DNA from: JAPLKX01 sp035530195
GTDB lineage: Bacteria > Hydrogenedentota > Hydrogenedentia > Hydrogenedentales > SLHB01
Length of the DNA: 13,699 nucleotides
Reading direction: 5' to 3'
Assembly (NCBI GenBank): GCA_035530195.1
Contig: DATKVG010000209.1
Coordinates: forward strand, 1-13,699
The notes below the pieces were generated by a model. The model was not told the DNA's origin, made no database searches, and saw only the letters and a program-made list of their open reading frames with translations. Below are positions 6,355 to 13,699 of this stretch, in pieces. Within the stretch, counting starts at the first letter, position 1, and each line of letters begins with the position of its first letter. The position numbers were made by a program, and so were the translations under genes.

Positions 6355-7446
6355 ATGACGCCGTACGTACCAGAACCATTGCCGTTGAAGGACCTCGACT
6401 GGCGGCCGTTCCGCCGGCTTGTCGGGCCGGCCAATGCGGCCTTGGCGCGGTACGACGGCATCGTGCAGGCCATTCCGGACGCGCAGGTGCTGTTGTCGCC
6501 GTTGACGACGCAAGAAGCGGTGCTTTCTTCCCGCATCGAAGGCACACAGGCCAACCTTGAAGAGGTGCTGGAATTCGAGGCGCGCAAACGAGACCCAGAG
6601 AGCAACAACGACATCCGGGAAATCATAAATTACCGAACCGCGATGTACATGGCTGTGGACGCGCTGAAGCAAAGACCGATTTGCCTCAATCTCGTCTTGG
6701 ACATCCACCGAGTCCTGCTTGACAGCCTCCGGGGCAGGGATAAAGCGCGGGGCGAGTTCAGGCGCGTGCAGAACTACATCGCCGGAAACGGTCCTGGCAT
6801 CGAGAGAGCCGCGTTTGTCCCGCCCGAACCGAGCATCGTGTTGCCGCACATTAGGAACCTTGAGAAGTACATCCACAATGATGAAGAGGACGACCGGTTG
6901 GTCCAACTGGCCATTGTGCACGCCCAGTTCGAGTTGATTCACCCCTTCGTCGACGGAAACGGGAGGGTAGGCCGGATTCTGCTGCCCCTGGTTTTGTTCG
7001 AGAAGCATCTCCTTTCCGCACCGATCTTTTACCTGAGCGCGTATCTCAATGAGCATAGGGACGAATATTGCGATAGGCTTGGGGCAATTTCCGCATCAAA
7101 GGACTGGGCAGGACGGATCGAATTCTTTCTCACCGCCGTAATCGAGCAGGCGCGCATTAACACGGACAAAGTCAAGGCTATACGCACCCTGTACGAGATG
7201 AAGATTGAAAAGGTTCGCCAGCTAACGCATTCGGAATACACGGTCAAGGCGGTCGATTGCATCTTTGGCTCCCCCATTTTCTTATCGACAGATTTCTTTA
7301 ATCGGTGTGGGATCCCGCGTCCAACCGCAAAACGCATCCTCAAGGCATTGATTAGTGAGGGTATCCTCGAGATCCTCCGAGAAGGAAGTGGTAGACAGCC
7401 AGCAGCCTTGCTATTTGCGAAATTAGTTAAAATCACTGAAACCTAG
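6355..7446 (+). CDS. Fic family protein adenylyltransferase (class II)
   Basis: A 363-aa cytoplasmic Fic enzyme, predicted to transfer AMP from ATP to a target protein's hydroxyl side chain. The N-terminal Fic_N region carries the inhibitory-helix motif [S/T]xxxE[G/N] as S58-S-R-I-E62-G63, which places it in class II, where the enzyme restrains itself. The core motif HPFVDGNGRVGR is intact at 196-207: H196 catalytic base, D200 metal ligand, N202, R204 and R207 for nucleotide phosphates. GEFRRVQNYIAG (133-144) is the usual preceding strand-and-flap region. Residues about 275-360 form a winged-helix-like tail (STDFFNRCGIPRPTAKRILK) as in other Fic-wHTH proteins, which may bind DNA. No convincing ribosome site precedes the ATG. 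It lies downstream of the ORF6N pseudogene in the same direction and has no separate antitoxin gene. The target is unknown. Confidence 0.93.
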   Translation: MTPYVPEPLPLKDLDWRPFRRLVGPANAALARYDGIVQAIPDAQVLLSPLTTQEAVLSSRIEGTQANLEEVLEFEARKRDPESNNDIREIINYRTAMYMAVDALKQRPICLNLVLDIHRVLLDSLRGRDKARGEFRRVQNYIAGNGPGIERAAFVPPEPSIVLPHIRNLEKYIHNDEEDDRLVQLAIVHAQFELIHPFVDGNGRVGRILLPLVLFEKHLLSAPIFYLSAYLNEHRDEYCDRLGAISASKDWAGRIEFFLTAVIEQARINTDKVKAIRTLYEMKIEKVRQLTHSEYTVKAVDCIFGSPIFLSTDFFNRCGIPRPTAKRILKALISEGILEILREGSGRQPAALLFAKLVKITET

Positions 7447-7460
7447 GCAATTTAGGCACA

Positions 7461-7528
7461 TTTGTGGCTCACAAAACGTCATTTGTGAGCCACCAAAAGT
7501 TTTGTGGCGCACGTATGACCCACAAAAC
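7461..7528. repeat. Cluster of TTTGTG-type inverted repeats
   Basis: A perfect 12-bp inverted repeat, GTGGCTCACAAA (7464-7475) and TTTGTGAGCCAC (7482-7493), surrounds a 6-bp centre. A second pair, GTTTTGTGG (7499-7507) and CCACAAAAC (7520-7528), follows. TTTGTG begins at 7461, 7482 and 7501, so the motif also iterates about every 20 bp. It fills the gap between the convergent Fic and SGNH genes. It lacks T-tracts and fits iterated protein-binding or recombination sites at least as well as a terminator. Confidence 0.75.
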
Positions 7529-7597
7529 CAGACAGGTGAGGCGGAGAAAACATCGGATCGGCAACGCACGCGGCAAGAACCACCGGATTCAATAGGC

Positions 7598-8914
7598 TTA
7601 TTTCTCCGGGAACAAATCCATGAGGGTGTCGGCGAAGATTTTTTGGCCTCTTTGGTCGGGGTGATTGATGTCGTTTGCGAGTAGGGTTTGGTAAGGGATG
7701 CCTTGTTGGCGGAGTTGGCACCACCGGGCGCTGGCGTCGGCGAGGGCGACGTTGTTTGCGGCGGCAAATTGTTTGAGTCCTTTGACGTATGGGCGGGGGT
7801 CTTCTTGGAACAGGGTGTCGGGGACATTCATCCAGTCGGGGCGGACGAGGTGGGGCGTGATGAGGACGAGTTCCGCACCGGCGCCGCGGATCTTTTCGAG
7901 TATGCCGGCGTAATGTGCGGCGACTCCGGGTTCGTCGAGGTATGCGTCGTTGACGAACTCGAGTGTGACGAGGTCGGGTTTGGGGTCGAGGACGTCGCGG
8001 GCGAAGTCGTAGGGGCCGCCGGCGGGTGCTTCGAGGTAGGCTTTGCTGGATGCGCCGCCCCATGCGGCGCTTAGCATCCGGATGGGCGTTTGGGGGAACC
8101 GTTCGCGAAGCCGCGCCAGGAACTGGTTCTGATACCAGTCTTCGGGCCGGTTGACGCCACCGCCGTTGGTGACGCTGTTGCCGAACGCGACAATGGTGAC
8201 GGGCTGGCCGGCGCGTAGTTTCGCCAGCGTTTTTGGGAGGAGCGTTTCGGCGACGGGGGCCGGGGCGGGGGCCGTGAGCGCCGCATAAGCGATCGGGTAC
8301 AGGTTTTCGCGTGCGAGTTGTGTGGTCCCGCCGCGGACGTAGATGTTGGCGAGCGGTGTCTCTCCGGGTAGCGGCTGTGGCGGGATTGCGAGTGCGACGG
8401 CGGGCGCGCCCATGGTGACGTGGAGGTTGTTGCTGCCGTCGATGAAGACGGTGTCGATGCGCGAGAGTTTGTAGTCGTAATCGATCCAGACGGTTTGCCG
8501 GTTGCCGATAACGCCACCTTCGATCCGGCCCAACGTGCCCCAGAACCCGTCGAGCGCGTAGTCGGCGCCGAGCGCGAACGGTGCGGATTCGCCGGGTGCG
8601 GGTTTTACCTTGACCGATTCGGGCACGACCAACCCGGTGCCCGTGCATTCTTCGGCAATCACGCTGCGCAACCGCGCGCCTTTCACCCAGCCGCCGGCTT
8701 TGTCGTTGAACACGGGGAAGTTGGCGTGGCATTCGTCGCGCGCCTGGATGACGGCCGGGCGCTGGACCTCGAGCGTGACGGGTTCGGCCAGCACAATTTC
8801 GCGTTCGCTGGCGCGGATGGTTCCAGGCCCGACCTGGATTGTCCAGGGTCCCGCGACGTCGACAGGCATGACTTGGGCTTGGGCGGCAATAATCGAAAGG
8901 ATGATCGGCAACAT
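7598..8914 (-). CDS. Exported SGNH/GDSL-hydrolase-like protein
   Basis: A 438-aa protein, probably a carbohydrate esterase (for example deacetylation of glycans) or a non-catalytic relative. The start at 8912-8914 (MLPIILSIIAAQA) is chosen because AAGGAG lies upstream on the minus strand (plus coordinates 8927-8932) and a promoter lies just beyond. The reading frame continues upstream, but only as antisense to the next gene. Residues 1-13 are a short signal-like leader. Residues about 20-210 form a beta-rich N-terminal region of unrecognised type. Residues about 235-438 carry SGNH blocks: block I IVAFGNSVTNGGG with S247 (GNS instead of GDS), block II WGGAS (285-289), block III EFVND with N322, and block V DINH with D415 and H418. 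All four catalytic positions are present. It is transcribed divergently from the PQQ-propeller gene and is convergent with Fic. Confidence 0.85.
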   Translation of the reverse strand: MLPIILSIIAAQAQVMPVDVAGPWTIQVGPGTIRASEREIVLAEPVTLEVQRPAVIQARDECHANFPVFNDKAGGWVKGARLRSVIAEECTGTGLVVPESVKVKPAPGESAPFALGADYALDGFWGTLGRIEGGVIGNRQTVWIDYDYKLSRIDTVFIDGSNNLHVTMGAPAVALAIPPQPLPGETPLANIYVRGGTTQLARENLYPIAYAALTAPAPAPVAETLLPKTLAKLRAGQPVTIVAFGNSVTNGGGVNRPEDWYQNQFLARLRERFPQTPIRMLSAAWGGASSKAYLEAPAGGPYDFARDVLDPKPDLVTLEFVNDAYLDEPGVAAHYAGILEKIRGAGAELVLITPHLVRPDWMNVPDTLFQEDPRPYVKGLKQFAAANNVALADASARWCQLRQQGIPYQTLLANDINHPDQRGQKIFADTLMDLFPEK

Positions 8915-8944
8915 GGGTATCCGGAACTCCTTCGGTTGGGGAAG

Positions 8945-8973
8945 ATTGTAGGGTATGGCGGGAGTTGGAGCAA
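8945..8973 (-). promoter_or_regulatory. Candidate promoter of the SGNH gene
   Basis: On the minus strand TTGCTC (plus 8968-8973) is followed after 17 bp by TACAAT (plus 8945-8950), a near-consensus -10 (5 of 6). Transcription would begin near 8938, giving a leader of about 24 bases that contains the AAGGAG ribosome site. The -35 is weak (3 of 6). Confidence 0.45.
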
Positions 8974-9038
8974 GAAAAGGATGAAGGATGAATCGGACGG
9001 ATCGGACGAATAGTTGCACGCTGGGATTGATCGAGGCG

Positions 9039-9067
9039 TTGCAACCGGGTGGCATTCGGTCTAATAT
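9039..9067 (+). promoter_or_regulatory. Candidate promoter of the PQQ-propeller gene
   Basis: TTGCAA (9039-9044) and TAATAT (9062-9067) are separated by 17 bp, each matching 4 of 6 consensus bases. Transcription would start near 9074. This leaves about 25 bases of leader containing GGGAGG (9085-9090), eight bases before the ATG at 9099, and supports that start over the in-frame ATG at 9066, which overlaps the -10. Confidence 0.45.
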
Positions 9068-9098
9068 GGCGGGAGTACCCAACTGGGAGGGACGATTC

Positions 9099-12000
9099 AT
9101 GCAGCCGTTGCGCGTTTTGATGTGCCTGATGTTGGTTGGTTTTGTTGCGCAGGCGGAGAGTCCGGCGCGGGCCGTGCTCGACGCGGCGGGGATGTCGCGG
9201 GGGTTGTGCTCGGTCGTGTCGGGGCCCGACCCAGCGCTGGCGGTCGATCTGGCCGAGGAAAGCGGCTTTTTGGTGCACGAGATTGCGCCGGACGACGCGG
9301 GCGTGGCCGCGGCATGGGCCGAGGCGGCAAAACCCGGCTTGCCGTTGCAGCGGTTTGTGGTGGAGCGGGGCGGGGCGGTGTTGCCGTATGCCGACGGCAT
9401 CATCGACCTGCTGGTGGTCGAGGACGGTTCGCTGGGGACGGCGAAAGGGCTGGCAGCAGATTTTTGCAGGGTACTTCGTCCTAAAGGCCGCCTCGTCGTA
9501 TGCAAATCCGGCCAGCGCGCAAACATCCCGGGCCAGTGGAAAGAAATCCCCGCAAAAGGCGGCCTGATGGTGCTTGAAAAGCCGCCGGTGGCGGGCGTGG
9601 ATAACTGGACGCATTGGGAGCACGGGGCGGACAACAATCCGGTGTCGGAAGACAAGGTGATCAAAGCGCCGTACCGGACACAGTGGCTGGGCTTGCCGTA
9701 CTACATCGCGATGCCCGCCATAACGACGGCGGCGGGCGGCCGGACGTTCGTTGCGATGGGCCACATCGCTCATCATGAACGGGAAGAGGCGTGGCTGAAC
9801 ACGATCCTCGCACGAAACGGGTACAACGGGGCGGAACTGTGGCGGCGGCGCGTGCCCGACGGCTACCTGATGCACCGGTCAGCCTTCATCGCCACCGACG
9901 ACACGTTTTATATGATCGACCCGGACAACCCGGGCTGTATCCTGCTCGATCCGGAGACGGGCCGGGAGAAAGCCCGCATCACCGTGCCGGAGTCAGGCGC
10001 GGAATGGAAATGGATGGCGCTTGTCGGGCGGACGCTCTACGCCCTGGGCGGGACGTGGCGCGACCCGGCCGAAACGACGGTGGTCAGGAGCGAGATCCCG
10101 GCGTGGAGTTGGAACGAACTGAGCCGCGGGTATTATGAAGAGCCGCGGGTGCCGTGGGGGTTTGGCGAGACGATCGTGGCGTACGACCTCGATGGGCAGC
10201 GCGTGTTGTGGACGTACCGCGAGACCGCGCCGGTCGATTCGCGGGCGATGGCCATCGGCGAGGGCAAGGTTTTTTATTACGCGCCGGACGCGCGGATCGG
10301 CTGCCTCGATGCGGCGTCGGGAAAGGTGGCGTGGCAAAACGAAGACGCGGAACTGCGCGGGCTGATTAACGAATCCGGGCAGGGGCTCACGTCGACGCCG
10401 GGGTTCAGGACGAGTTGCTACTGCGTCTACACCCCCGAAGCCCTGTTTTATGAGGCGCAGACGCAGATGAACCTCGTCGCCGTCTCCAAAGACGATGGGC
10501 GGCTGTTGTGGCATCACAAGAAAACGTCGAGCAACCCTAACGTGATTTTCGCCGACGGGTCGGCGTATTGCGGGATCGGCCCGGACGGCAGCACGCTCGA
10601 ACTCGATCCGAAGACGGGCGAAATCCGGCGCGACCTCGGGTTCAAGAAACGTTCGTGCGTGCGGCTGACCGCCACGCCGGATTCGTTTTTTGTCAGAGGA
10701 TGGCCGGAAGGCGTTACCCGCTACGACCGGGCGACGGGCAAGATCACGTTCGACGGCTCCATGCGGCCGGCCTGCAACGACGGCGTGATCGGGGCCAACG
10801 GCTTGCTGTACATCGGGCCGTGGTTGTGTGACTGCAACTTGTCGATTATGGGCACGGCGGCGCTCGCATCGGCCCCCGCGCCGGCCACGGCACGCCCGGC
10901 GAGCGACCGGCTCGAACTCGCTTCGACCGACTGCGCCGCGTTTAAGACGTCCAAGCAAGACTGGACCACGTACCGCGGCAACAACGACCGCACGGGATCG
11001 ACAGGCGCCGAGGTGGAAGGTCCGCTGCAGCCGCTGTGGACGTGGAACGGAGAAGTTGCCGCAGCGGTCACCGCGCCGACGGCCGCGGGCGGGCTCGTGT
11101 TCGTGGCGGGCGACGACGGGACGGTGCGCACGCTCGACGGCGCGACCGGCAACGTGAAGTGGGCGTTCAGGACGGCCGGGCCCATCATGCAACCGCCAAC
11201 GATCTGGGAAGGCCGGGCGTACGCGGGTTCGGGCGACGGTTTCGTGTATTGCCTCGAGGCGTCGACGGGGAAGTTGCTGTGGCGGTTCGACGCGTCGCCG
11301 GTTCCGCGCCGGATCCCGGTGTACGGGCACCTGTGCTCAACATGGCCGGTAAACAGCGGCGTACTGGTTCACGACGGCGCGGCCTATTTCGCCGCCGGCG
11401 TTATCGATTACGACGGCACCTATCTTTATGCGCTCGACGCGAAAACCGGCGAGGTCAAATGGGTCAACGAACAATCGGGCTGGGCGGACCCCGCGTTGCG
11501 GAAAGGTGTGTCAGCGCAAGGCAACCTGACCGTCGCAAACGGCCGGTTGTGCATGGCGGGCGGAAACATCGTGTCGCCGGCCGAATATGACCTCGATACC
11601 GGCGCGTATCTTGGCAGAGCGCCGAGAGACGGCTCGCCCGAGTCGAACCGTGGCGAGGAGATTGGCGTGATGGGCGGCAACCGCTTGGTGTTCGGCGGGC
11701 GGTTGCGGTATTCGGCGAGGGAAAACGTGGTGAACCCCGGCTCGTTCGCGTTGCGGCTGGAATCGGGGGCGAACGCCCGGCTGGCGGGCGGCATGACGGC
11801 GCCGGTGTGGGATGAGGAACTGGTGGTTCTGGCGCGGGATCGGGAGTCGCCGCCTTCGGGTTACGCCACGAACGAGATTCTCAACACCACGCAGTCGGTG
11901 AAGTTTTTCCCGGGGCAAAAATGGCGTCTCACCAGAATCAAGGAATGCCGGACCCTGGCCCTTGCGTTGGCGAAAAACGCGGCCGTGGCGGTGTGCGAGA

Positions 12001-12872
12001 GCCCGCGCCAGCGCGATTTCCGGTCGCGCTACCAACTTATGGCGGTAGACCGGGCGAGCGGCCGGACGATGTTCAACGTCGAGCTTGATTCGGCGCCGCG
12101 GCAAAACGGGCTCGCGATCGATTCGGACGGCCGGGTTCTACTCGCGATGGCCGACGGCAGCGTCCGATGTTTTGGCGGGATGCGTGCGCTCGAGGCGTAT
12201 CTGGACGGGCTTGCGGGTTCCGCCGGGAGCGCCGAAGCGCGGGCCGAAGTGATCCGGCGCATCTCGGGTTCGCTCGATGACGTTCACGACCAGAAAGAGC
12301 GCGAGACGGTGCTGGCGCGGTTGAAACAATTGGGTGTGGATCCGCTGGCCACGGCGAAAGCGAACGGTTGCGTGTGCGCGTGGAAACTGCTCGCGCCGGT
12401 TCCATGGAACGACACGCATCCGCTCGACGAGAACCTGTTTGCGAGCGAGCGGGTTGACACCGGCGCCGCCCGCACGATAGATGGCGAGAAGTTCAACTGG
12501 GAGTCGTACCAGACCGTGCAGACGACGGGGGAAGTGGACCTGGCGGGCATCTACGGCGAGTATGCGGGCGTGGCGGCGTACGCCTACGCGGAAGTCGAAC
12601 TTGCCCAGGACGGGCCGGTCGTTTTGAAAGTCGGATCGAACGACGGCTACAAATGTTGGTTCAACGGCAAAGAAGCCGGCGGTTTCCCGACGGGCCGAGC
12701 GTACATTCCGGACCAGGACTCGCTCAACGTGGAAGGCCGGAAAGGCGCCAACACCATCTTAATCAAAGTGGCGCAGGAAGGCGGACAAGCCTGGGCGTTC
12801 AGCGTACGTGTCACCGACCCCGCAGGCAAGCCGGTCGCATTCCAAGATCAACCACAGATAGTGTTGAGATAG
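9099..12872 (+). CDS. Exported PQQ-like beta-propeller protein with degenerate methyltransferase-like head
   Basis: A 1257-aa exported protein of a family I recall from planctomycete-like genomes; its function is not established. The start at 9099 is chosen for the GGGAGG at 9085-9090 and the resulting signal peptide (1-19, ending VAQA). Residues about 22-137 resemble a class I methyltransferase: LPYADGIIDLLVVEDG then FCRVLRPKGRLVV. The glycine-rich SAM-binding motif is replaced by SGPDP (41-45), so methyl transfer is unlikely. Residues about 165-620 and 621-1028 hold PQQ-type propeller blades, with repeated A-x-TG-x-x-x-W motifs such as LDAASGKVAWQ, LDGATGNVKWAF, LEASTGKLLWRF and LDAKTGEVKWV. 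The second half begins with the typical DWTTYRGNNDRTG. Residues 1029-1085 are helical. Residues about 1093-1245 are a beta-sandwich-like tail (VLKVGSNDGYKCWFNGKE). No CxxCH haem motif is present. It may be a binding scaffold for extracellular ligands. Confidence 0.85.
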   Translation: MQPLRVLMCLMLVGFVAQAESPARAVLDAAGMSRGLCSVVSGPDPALAVDLAEESGFLVHEIAPDDAGVAAAWAEAAKPGLPLQRFVVERGGAVLPYADGIIDLLVVEDGSLGTAKGLAADFCRVLRPKGRLVVCKSGQRANIPGQWKEIPAKGGLMVLEKPPVAGVDNWTHWEHGADNNPVSEDKVIKAPYRTQWLGLPYYIAMPAITTAAGGRTFVAMGHIAHHEREEAWLNTILARNGYNGAELWRRRVPDGYLMHRSAFIATDDTFYMIDPDNPGCILLDPETGREKARITVPESGAEWKWMALVGRTLYALGGTWRDPAETTVVRSEIPAWSWNELSRGYYEEPRVPWGFGETIVAYDLDGQRVLWTYRETAPVDSRAMAIGEGKVFYYAPDARIGCLDAASGKVAWQNEDAELRGLINESGQGLTSTPGFRTSCYCVYTPEALFYEAQTQMNLVAVSKDDGRLLWHHKKTSSNPNVIFADGSAYCGIGPDGSTLELDPKTGEIRRDLGFKKRSCVRLTATPDSFFVRGWPEGVTRYDRATGKITFDGSMRPACNDGVIGANGLLYIGPWLCDCNLSIMGTAALASAPAPATARPASDRLELASTDCAAFKTSKQDWTTYRGNNDRTGSTGAEVEGPLQPLWTWNGEVAAAVTAPTAAGGLVFVAGDDGTVRTLDGATGNVKWAFRTAGPIMQPPTIWEGRAYAGSGDGFVYCLEASTGKLLWRFDASPVPRRIPVYGHLCSTWPVNSGVLVHDGAAYFAAGVIDYDGTYLYALDAKTGEVKWVNEQSGWADPALRKGVSAQGNLTVANGRLCMAGGNIVSPAEYDLDTGAYLGRAPRDGSPESNRGEEIGVMGGNRLVFGGRLRYSARENVVNPGSFALRLESGANARLAGGMTAPVWDEELVVLARDRESPPSGYATNEILNTTQSVKFFPGQKWRLTRIKECRTLALALAKNAAVAVCESPRQRDFRSRYQLMAVDRASGRTMFNVELDSAPRQNGLAIDSDGRVLLAMADGSVRCFGGMRALEAYLDGLAGSAGSAEARAEVIRRISGSLDDVHDQKERETVLARLKQLGVDPLATAKANGCVCAWKLLAPVPWNDTHPLDENLFASERVDTGAARTIDGEKFNWESYQTVQTTGEVDLAGIYGEYAGVAAYAYAEVELAQDGPVVLKVGSNDGYKCWFNGKEAGGFPTGRAYIPDQDSLNVEGRKGANTILIKVAQEGGQAWAFSVRVTDPAGKPVAFQDQPQIVLR

Positions 12873-12892
12873 TTTCTACTGACTGTTGGTCT

Positions 12893-13335
12893 GGACCCGT
12901 GAAGCGGGTTGTGCAGAATGTGGCCCAGGGTGACCGAAGGGAACCCTGGGATAGAGGCTCACCCCATAAACGAAGTCCCCGAAGGGGCCGCCAGAAATGA
13001 TCCAGCGAGGGGTGGCCCAGAATGATCCCGAGCGAGGACTGGCCCTGCACGACGGGCATTTGGACCCGCGAAGCGGGTTGTGCAGAATGTGGCCCAGGGT
13101 GACCGAAGGGAACCCTGGGATAGAGGCTCACCCTATAAACGAAGTCCCCGAAGGGGCCGTTAGAAATGATCCAGCGAGGGGTGGCCCAGAATGATCCCGA
13201 GCGAGGACTGGCCCTGCACGACGGGCATTTGGACCCGTGAAGCGGGTTGTGCAGAATGTGGCCCAGGGTGACCGAAGGGAACCCTGGGATAGCGGCTTAC
13301 CCCACAAAAGAAGTCCCCGAAGGGGCCGCCAGAAA
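12893..13335. repeat. 169-bp tandem repeat, 2.6 copies, rich in GAA-loop hairpins
   Basis: Copies start at 12893, 13062 and 13231, exactly 169 bp apart; the third stops at 13335, just before the transposase ribosome site. They differ at only a few positions. Each copy contains three hairpins, given here for copy 1: ACCCG-TGAAG-CGGGT (12895-12909), CCCAGGGT (12924-12931) with ACCCTGGG (12943-12950), and CCCC-GAA-GGGG (12977-12987). The array begins 20 bp after the stop of the PQQ gene and fills the whole gap to the transposase. Minus-strand reading frames through it are products of the repeat, not genes. Confidence 0.95.
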
Positions 13336-13352
13336 CTTGGGAGGATCGTGGA

Positions 13353-13699
13353 ATGTCGCATTCGTACCACAACCTTCTTTATCACATACTCTACTCGACG
13401 CATGAACGCCGCCCTTGGATTGATGCGGAAGTAGAGCCGCGGCTGCACGCGTACACGGGCGGCGTGATCCGTAAGCTGGGCGGAATCGCCTTGGAGATCG
13501 GCGGCGTGAACGACCATTTGCACATCTTGGCGCGGTTGCGGCCAGACAAGGCCGTGTCGGATGTCTTGCGCATCATCAAGGCCGAAGCCAGCGGATGGGT
13601 ACACGCTACGTTCCCCAACATGGCCGGCTTCACGTGGCAGGAGGGATACACCGCCTTCACCGTGAGCGAGTCGCAAGTAAACAAGCTTCGGCGTTACAT
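13353..13699 (+). CDS. REP-associated Y1 (IS200-like HUH) transposase, 3' partial
   Basis: Single-strand DNA transposase of the Y1/HUH superfamily, REP-associated type (RAYT), which cuts and joins hairpin-containing DNA. GGGAGG (13339-13344) stands eight bases before the ATG at 13353. The frame is open to the window end: 115 codons are visible of a usual length of roughly 130-150. It begins MSHSYHNLLYHILYSTHERR, and the metal-binding HUH motif is H55-L-H57 in GGVNDHLHILARL. Further family marks are IKAEASGWVH, FTWQEGYTAFTVS and the final LRRY; Y115 (13695-13697) sits where the nucleophilic tyrosine of this family falls. The array of hairpin repeats directly upstream is the expected substrate type and probably shares its history. 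Whether the gene is intact cannot be judged because its C-terminus is outside the window. Confidence 0.88.
   Translation, partial: MSHSYHNLLYHILYSTHERRPWIDAEVEPRLHAYTGGVIRKLGGIALEIGGVNDHLHILARLRPDKAVSDVLRIIKAEASGWVHATFPNMAGFTWQEGYTAFTVSESQVNKLRRY

Noticed and set aside
7479..9875. A 798-codon minus-strand frame overlapping the SGNH and PQQ genes
   Set aside because: It is an out-of-frame shadow of the SGNH gene extended antisense to the PQQ gene; the product is Arg/Pro/His-rich with no recognisable domain.
9993..11330. A 445-codon minus-strand frame inside the PQQ-propeller gene
   Set aside because: Antisense frame kept open by high GC at codon position three; Arg-rich and without motifs, while the plus strand has clear propeller homology.
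12893..13335. The tandem array as a CRISPR
   Set aside because: The 169-bp units are nearly identical over their whole length, with no short constant repeat and variable spacers, and no cas gene is nearby.
12811..13676. Minus-strand frames through the 169-bp repeats (residues such as SQGSLRSPWATFCTTRFTGP)
   Set aside because: The protein repeats only because the DNA repeats, and the frames run antisense into the PQQ and transposase genes.

Overview
The window is a GC-rich bacterial fragment. Its secreted sulfatase, LamG/sialidase-like protein, SGNH esterase-like protein, formylglycine-enzyme-like lipoprotein and large PQQ-propeller protein with a methyltransferase-like head suggest a polysaccharide-degrading bacterium of the PVC/Hydrogenedentota type. 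That placement rests on gene content and remembered family architecture, not on a marker gene.

Layout. 1-1443 (+): type I sulfatase, its 5' end outside the window. 1482-4424 (-): 980-aa secreted protein convergent with the sulfatase; a seven-module propeller is nested inside a LamG jellyroll and followed by a sialidase-like C-terminal domain. 4425-4858: a regulatory-looking gap. 4859-5704 (+): lipoprotein with an FGE-sulfatase domain. 5705-6354: a long hairpin element, an ORF6N-domain pseudogene with an in-frame stop, a hairpin and a short direct repeat. 6355-7446 (+): class II Fic adenylyltransferase. 7447-7597: a cluster of inverted repeats between convergent genes. 7598-8914 (-): SGNH-hydrolase-like exported protein. 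8915-9098: divergent promoter region. 9099-12872 (+): 1257-aa exported PQQ-propeller protein. 12893-13335: 2.6 tandem copies of a 169-bp hairpin-rich repeat. 13353-end (+): REP-associated Y1 (HUH) transposase, cut by the window end.

How the genes relate. The sulfatase, LamG/sialidase-like protein, SGNH protein and PQQ protein all look exported and fit breakdown or sensing of sulfated or acylated glycans, but they lie on different strands and do not form one operon. The Fic/ORF6N segment and the transposase/repeat segment look like accessory insertions. The most unusual features are repetitive DNA: two copies of a palindromic element and an 18-bp tandem repeat have expanded, in frame, the same loop in three successive propeller modules of the 980-aa protein, and a tandem array of GAA-loop hairpins abuts the leader of the HUH transposase. 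No complete, clearly new multi-gene system is visible.
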